Shown here: positions 63,111-64,000 of the stretch, piece by piece
Layout of the letters: the number at the start of each line of letters is the position of its first letter
Numbering within the stretch: the stretch's first letter is position 1
Source: CAMCXT01 sp040403315
Lineage (GTDB): Bacteria > Bacteroidota > Bacteroidia > M30B66
Length of the DNA: 64,000 bases
Direction of reading: 5' to 3'
Assembly (NCBI GenBank): GCA_040403315.1
Contig: JBBAKX010000002.1
Span: forward strand, 124,001 to 188,000
Translations under genes and position numbers: made by a program
The notes under the pieces: generated by a model
Database searches by the model: none
What the model was told of the DNA's origin: nothing
The model's input: only the letters and a program-made list of their open reading frames with translations

Positions 63111-63818
63111 TTACTTGATGAGTGAAAGGTAATGAGGAAACATTTCGCGCCATGTTGGCCAATCGTGATTTGCTCCTGATCTTATATCGAGCCAATGGCT
63201 AATGTGTTTATTGCGAAGGATTTCGGCGAAACGTACATTCGCATCCAAGCAGATATCATGCTCGCCGGTGCCTAGCACAACATGCATATCATAAAAGTGT
63301 TCGTTTTGTGCGCTGGGCAGATAATCGGGTGGATTGTTGAAGTACACATTGTCGTCATAATGACCATCTAGCTGACTCTTGATATCAAATGCGGCTCCCA
63401 TGTTAAAAATATACTTCACTTTTTCAGGGTGGCGGAATGCGAAATTTGTTGCATGATACCCACCAAAACTGCATCCAGCAACTGCAACTTTTTGCGCACT
63501 AGTTCCTTGAATAGCTAGAGGAATGATCTCGTTGAGAATCATCTGATCATACCAAATATGATTCTTCACACGATCTTCAGGATGAATACTTTTATTGTAC
63601 CAAGACAATTGGTCGACCCCATCAGGACAATAAATCTTCACCAAACCATTTTCAATAAACCAAGCTGCTGAGTCGATCAATTTGAAGTCTTTGTTTTCAA
63701 AATATCTACCCAAAGAGGTCGGAAACAGAATCAATGGAAATCCGCGATCACCGAATACCAACATATCAATATCGCTATTCAGTTGCTGTGAATACCATCG
63801 AATATGTTGCTCTTTCAT
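63111..63818 (-). CDS. alpha/beta-hydrolase (esterase D-like)
   Basis: 235 residues. The nucleophile elbow is AVAGCSFGGYHATNFAFRHP (G-x-S-x-G-G); Asp/His partners occur later (LGTGEHDICLDANVRF, GANHDWPTWREMF). Related to the putative esterase family that releases ester or thioester groups. It heads the amidoligase cluster, where it might trim or activate the product. Cytosolic. Confidence 0.85.
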   Translation of the reverse strand: MKEQHIRWYSQQLNSDIDMLVFGDRGFPLILFPTSLGRYFENKDFKLIDSAAWFIENGLVKIYCPDGVDQLSWYNKSIHPEDRVKNHIWYDQMILNEIIPLAIQGTSAQKVAVAGCSFGGYHATNFAFRHPEKVKYIFNMGAAFDIKSQLDGHYDDNVYFNNPPDYLPSAQNEHFYDMHVVLGTGEHDICLDANVRFAEILRNKHISHWLDIRSGANHDWPTWREMFPHYLSLIK

Positions 63819-63906
63819 CTTAACATATTGTTAACAATAGACGAATAATAATACGTACTTAGCATAATTTAGCATCTTTTGTTATCATGTTGATATATTT
63901 ATTGGG

Positions 63907-63914
63907 CAAATATA
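63907..63914 (-). promoter_or_regulatory. candidate -7 box (TATATTTG) for the amidoligase cluster
   Basis: Minus-strand TATATTTG matches TAnnTTTG about 90 bases upstream of the esterase start. A TTG at the ideal -33 spacing is not convincing, so this is only a candidate. Closer to the gene, TTGTTAACAA (63829-63838) is a perfect 10-bp palindrome that might be an operator. The rest of 63819-64000 holds no gene I can see. Confidence 0.35.
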
Positions 63915-64000
63915 GATAATTCAACATTATAAGTCCATTGTTGATATAAATTCGGTAAAACTGCTTGCGTATTCAATTAAATCAGGCAGTTTTGCGTAAA

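Noticed and set aside
1..64000. tRNA or rRNA genes, transposase, integrase, prophage
   Set aside because: GTTCGA-like strings found are inside coding genes with no cloverleaf; no recognisable mobile-element protein was seen.

Overview
The window is chromosomal DNA of a Bacteroidota bacterium. A Flavobacteriales or Cryomorphaceae-like lineage is my guess, but nothing here fixes the family. The evidence is AT-rich sequence, many secreted proteins ending in type IX secretion (T9SS) sorting domains of both the type A kind and the CHU_C/gliding kind, lipoproteins with short Cys lipoboxes, a SusA-like amylase, and a TTG-N19-TAAGTTTG promoter. I saw no rRNA, tRNA, CRISPR array, transposase or prophage gene.

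Layout. 1-7.8 kb: an exported redox and lipoprotein run (Tat-exported phosphatase/DUF1501-like protein, CX4CH lipoprotein, LEA14-like lipoprotein), a YyaL/SSP411 thioredoxin-domain protein and a di-haem cytochrome c peroxidase. 8-21.5 kb: an accessory region holding a sigma factor, a membrane-anchored TPR protein and a TPR-CHAT protease, then very large T9SS cargo and a lipoprotein/outer-membrane cluster between two ~82-bp direct repeats. Several genes here carry frameshifts or in-frame stops. 22-24 kb: a haem-oxygenase-like diiron enzyme overlapping a cupin protein. 24-33 kb: a small repeat protein, a 1276-aa glycine-rich T9SS cargo protein, and an OppA-OppB-OppC transporter without its ATPases. 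33-36 kb: a 156-bp direct repeat and an arsR-DUF6428-LMW phosphatase operon. 36-46 kb: DUF1223, DUF2141, a T9SS protein, two tandem ~1200-aa SBBP/CHU_C paralogues and an M15 peptidase. 46-49 kb: MiaE, then 1.5 kb of palindromic and tandem non-coding repeats, then a frameshifted DUF1801 gene with a small HhH/zinc-ribbon partner. 49-58 kb: GH13 amylase, pentapeptide-repeat protein, MacB-like permease, acetyltransferase, a 996-aa T9SS repeat protein and a photolyase/cryptochrome. 58-64 kb: a minus-strand amidoligase cluster (esterase, ATP-grasp, GCS2 ligase, glutamine amidotransferase, second ATP-grasp-like protein, small membrane protein).

Two systems stand out. The first is the sigma factor / membrane protein / TPR-CHAT protease locus at 8.4-12.4 kb. 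Its parts fit a protease-controlled sigma/anti-sigma switch, loosely like the CHAT-sigma pairing in type III-E CRISPR but with no CRISPR here. The sigma frame is broken exactly at a canonical -1 slippery heptamer, and the CHAT frame at a UUU-UAA shift-prone stop. The second is the amidoligase cluster at 58.3-63.8 kb, which looks built to make and modify a small peptide-like metabolite of unknown structure. The diiron/cupin pair at 22.6-24.1 kb is a third possible uncharacterised small-molecule pathway.

The frame lesions fall almost entirely in accessory genes between 8.4 and 21.5 kb, with one more at 48.5 kb. The long conserved genes are intact. This points to decay of an accessory region more than to uniform sequencing error, but reads were not available to me.
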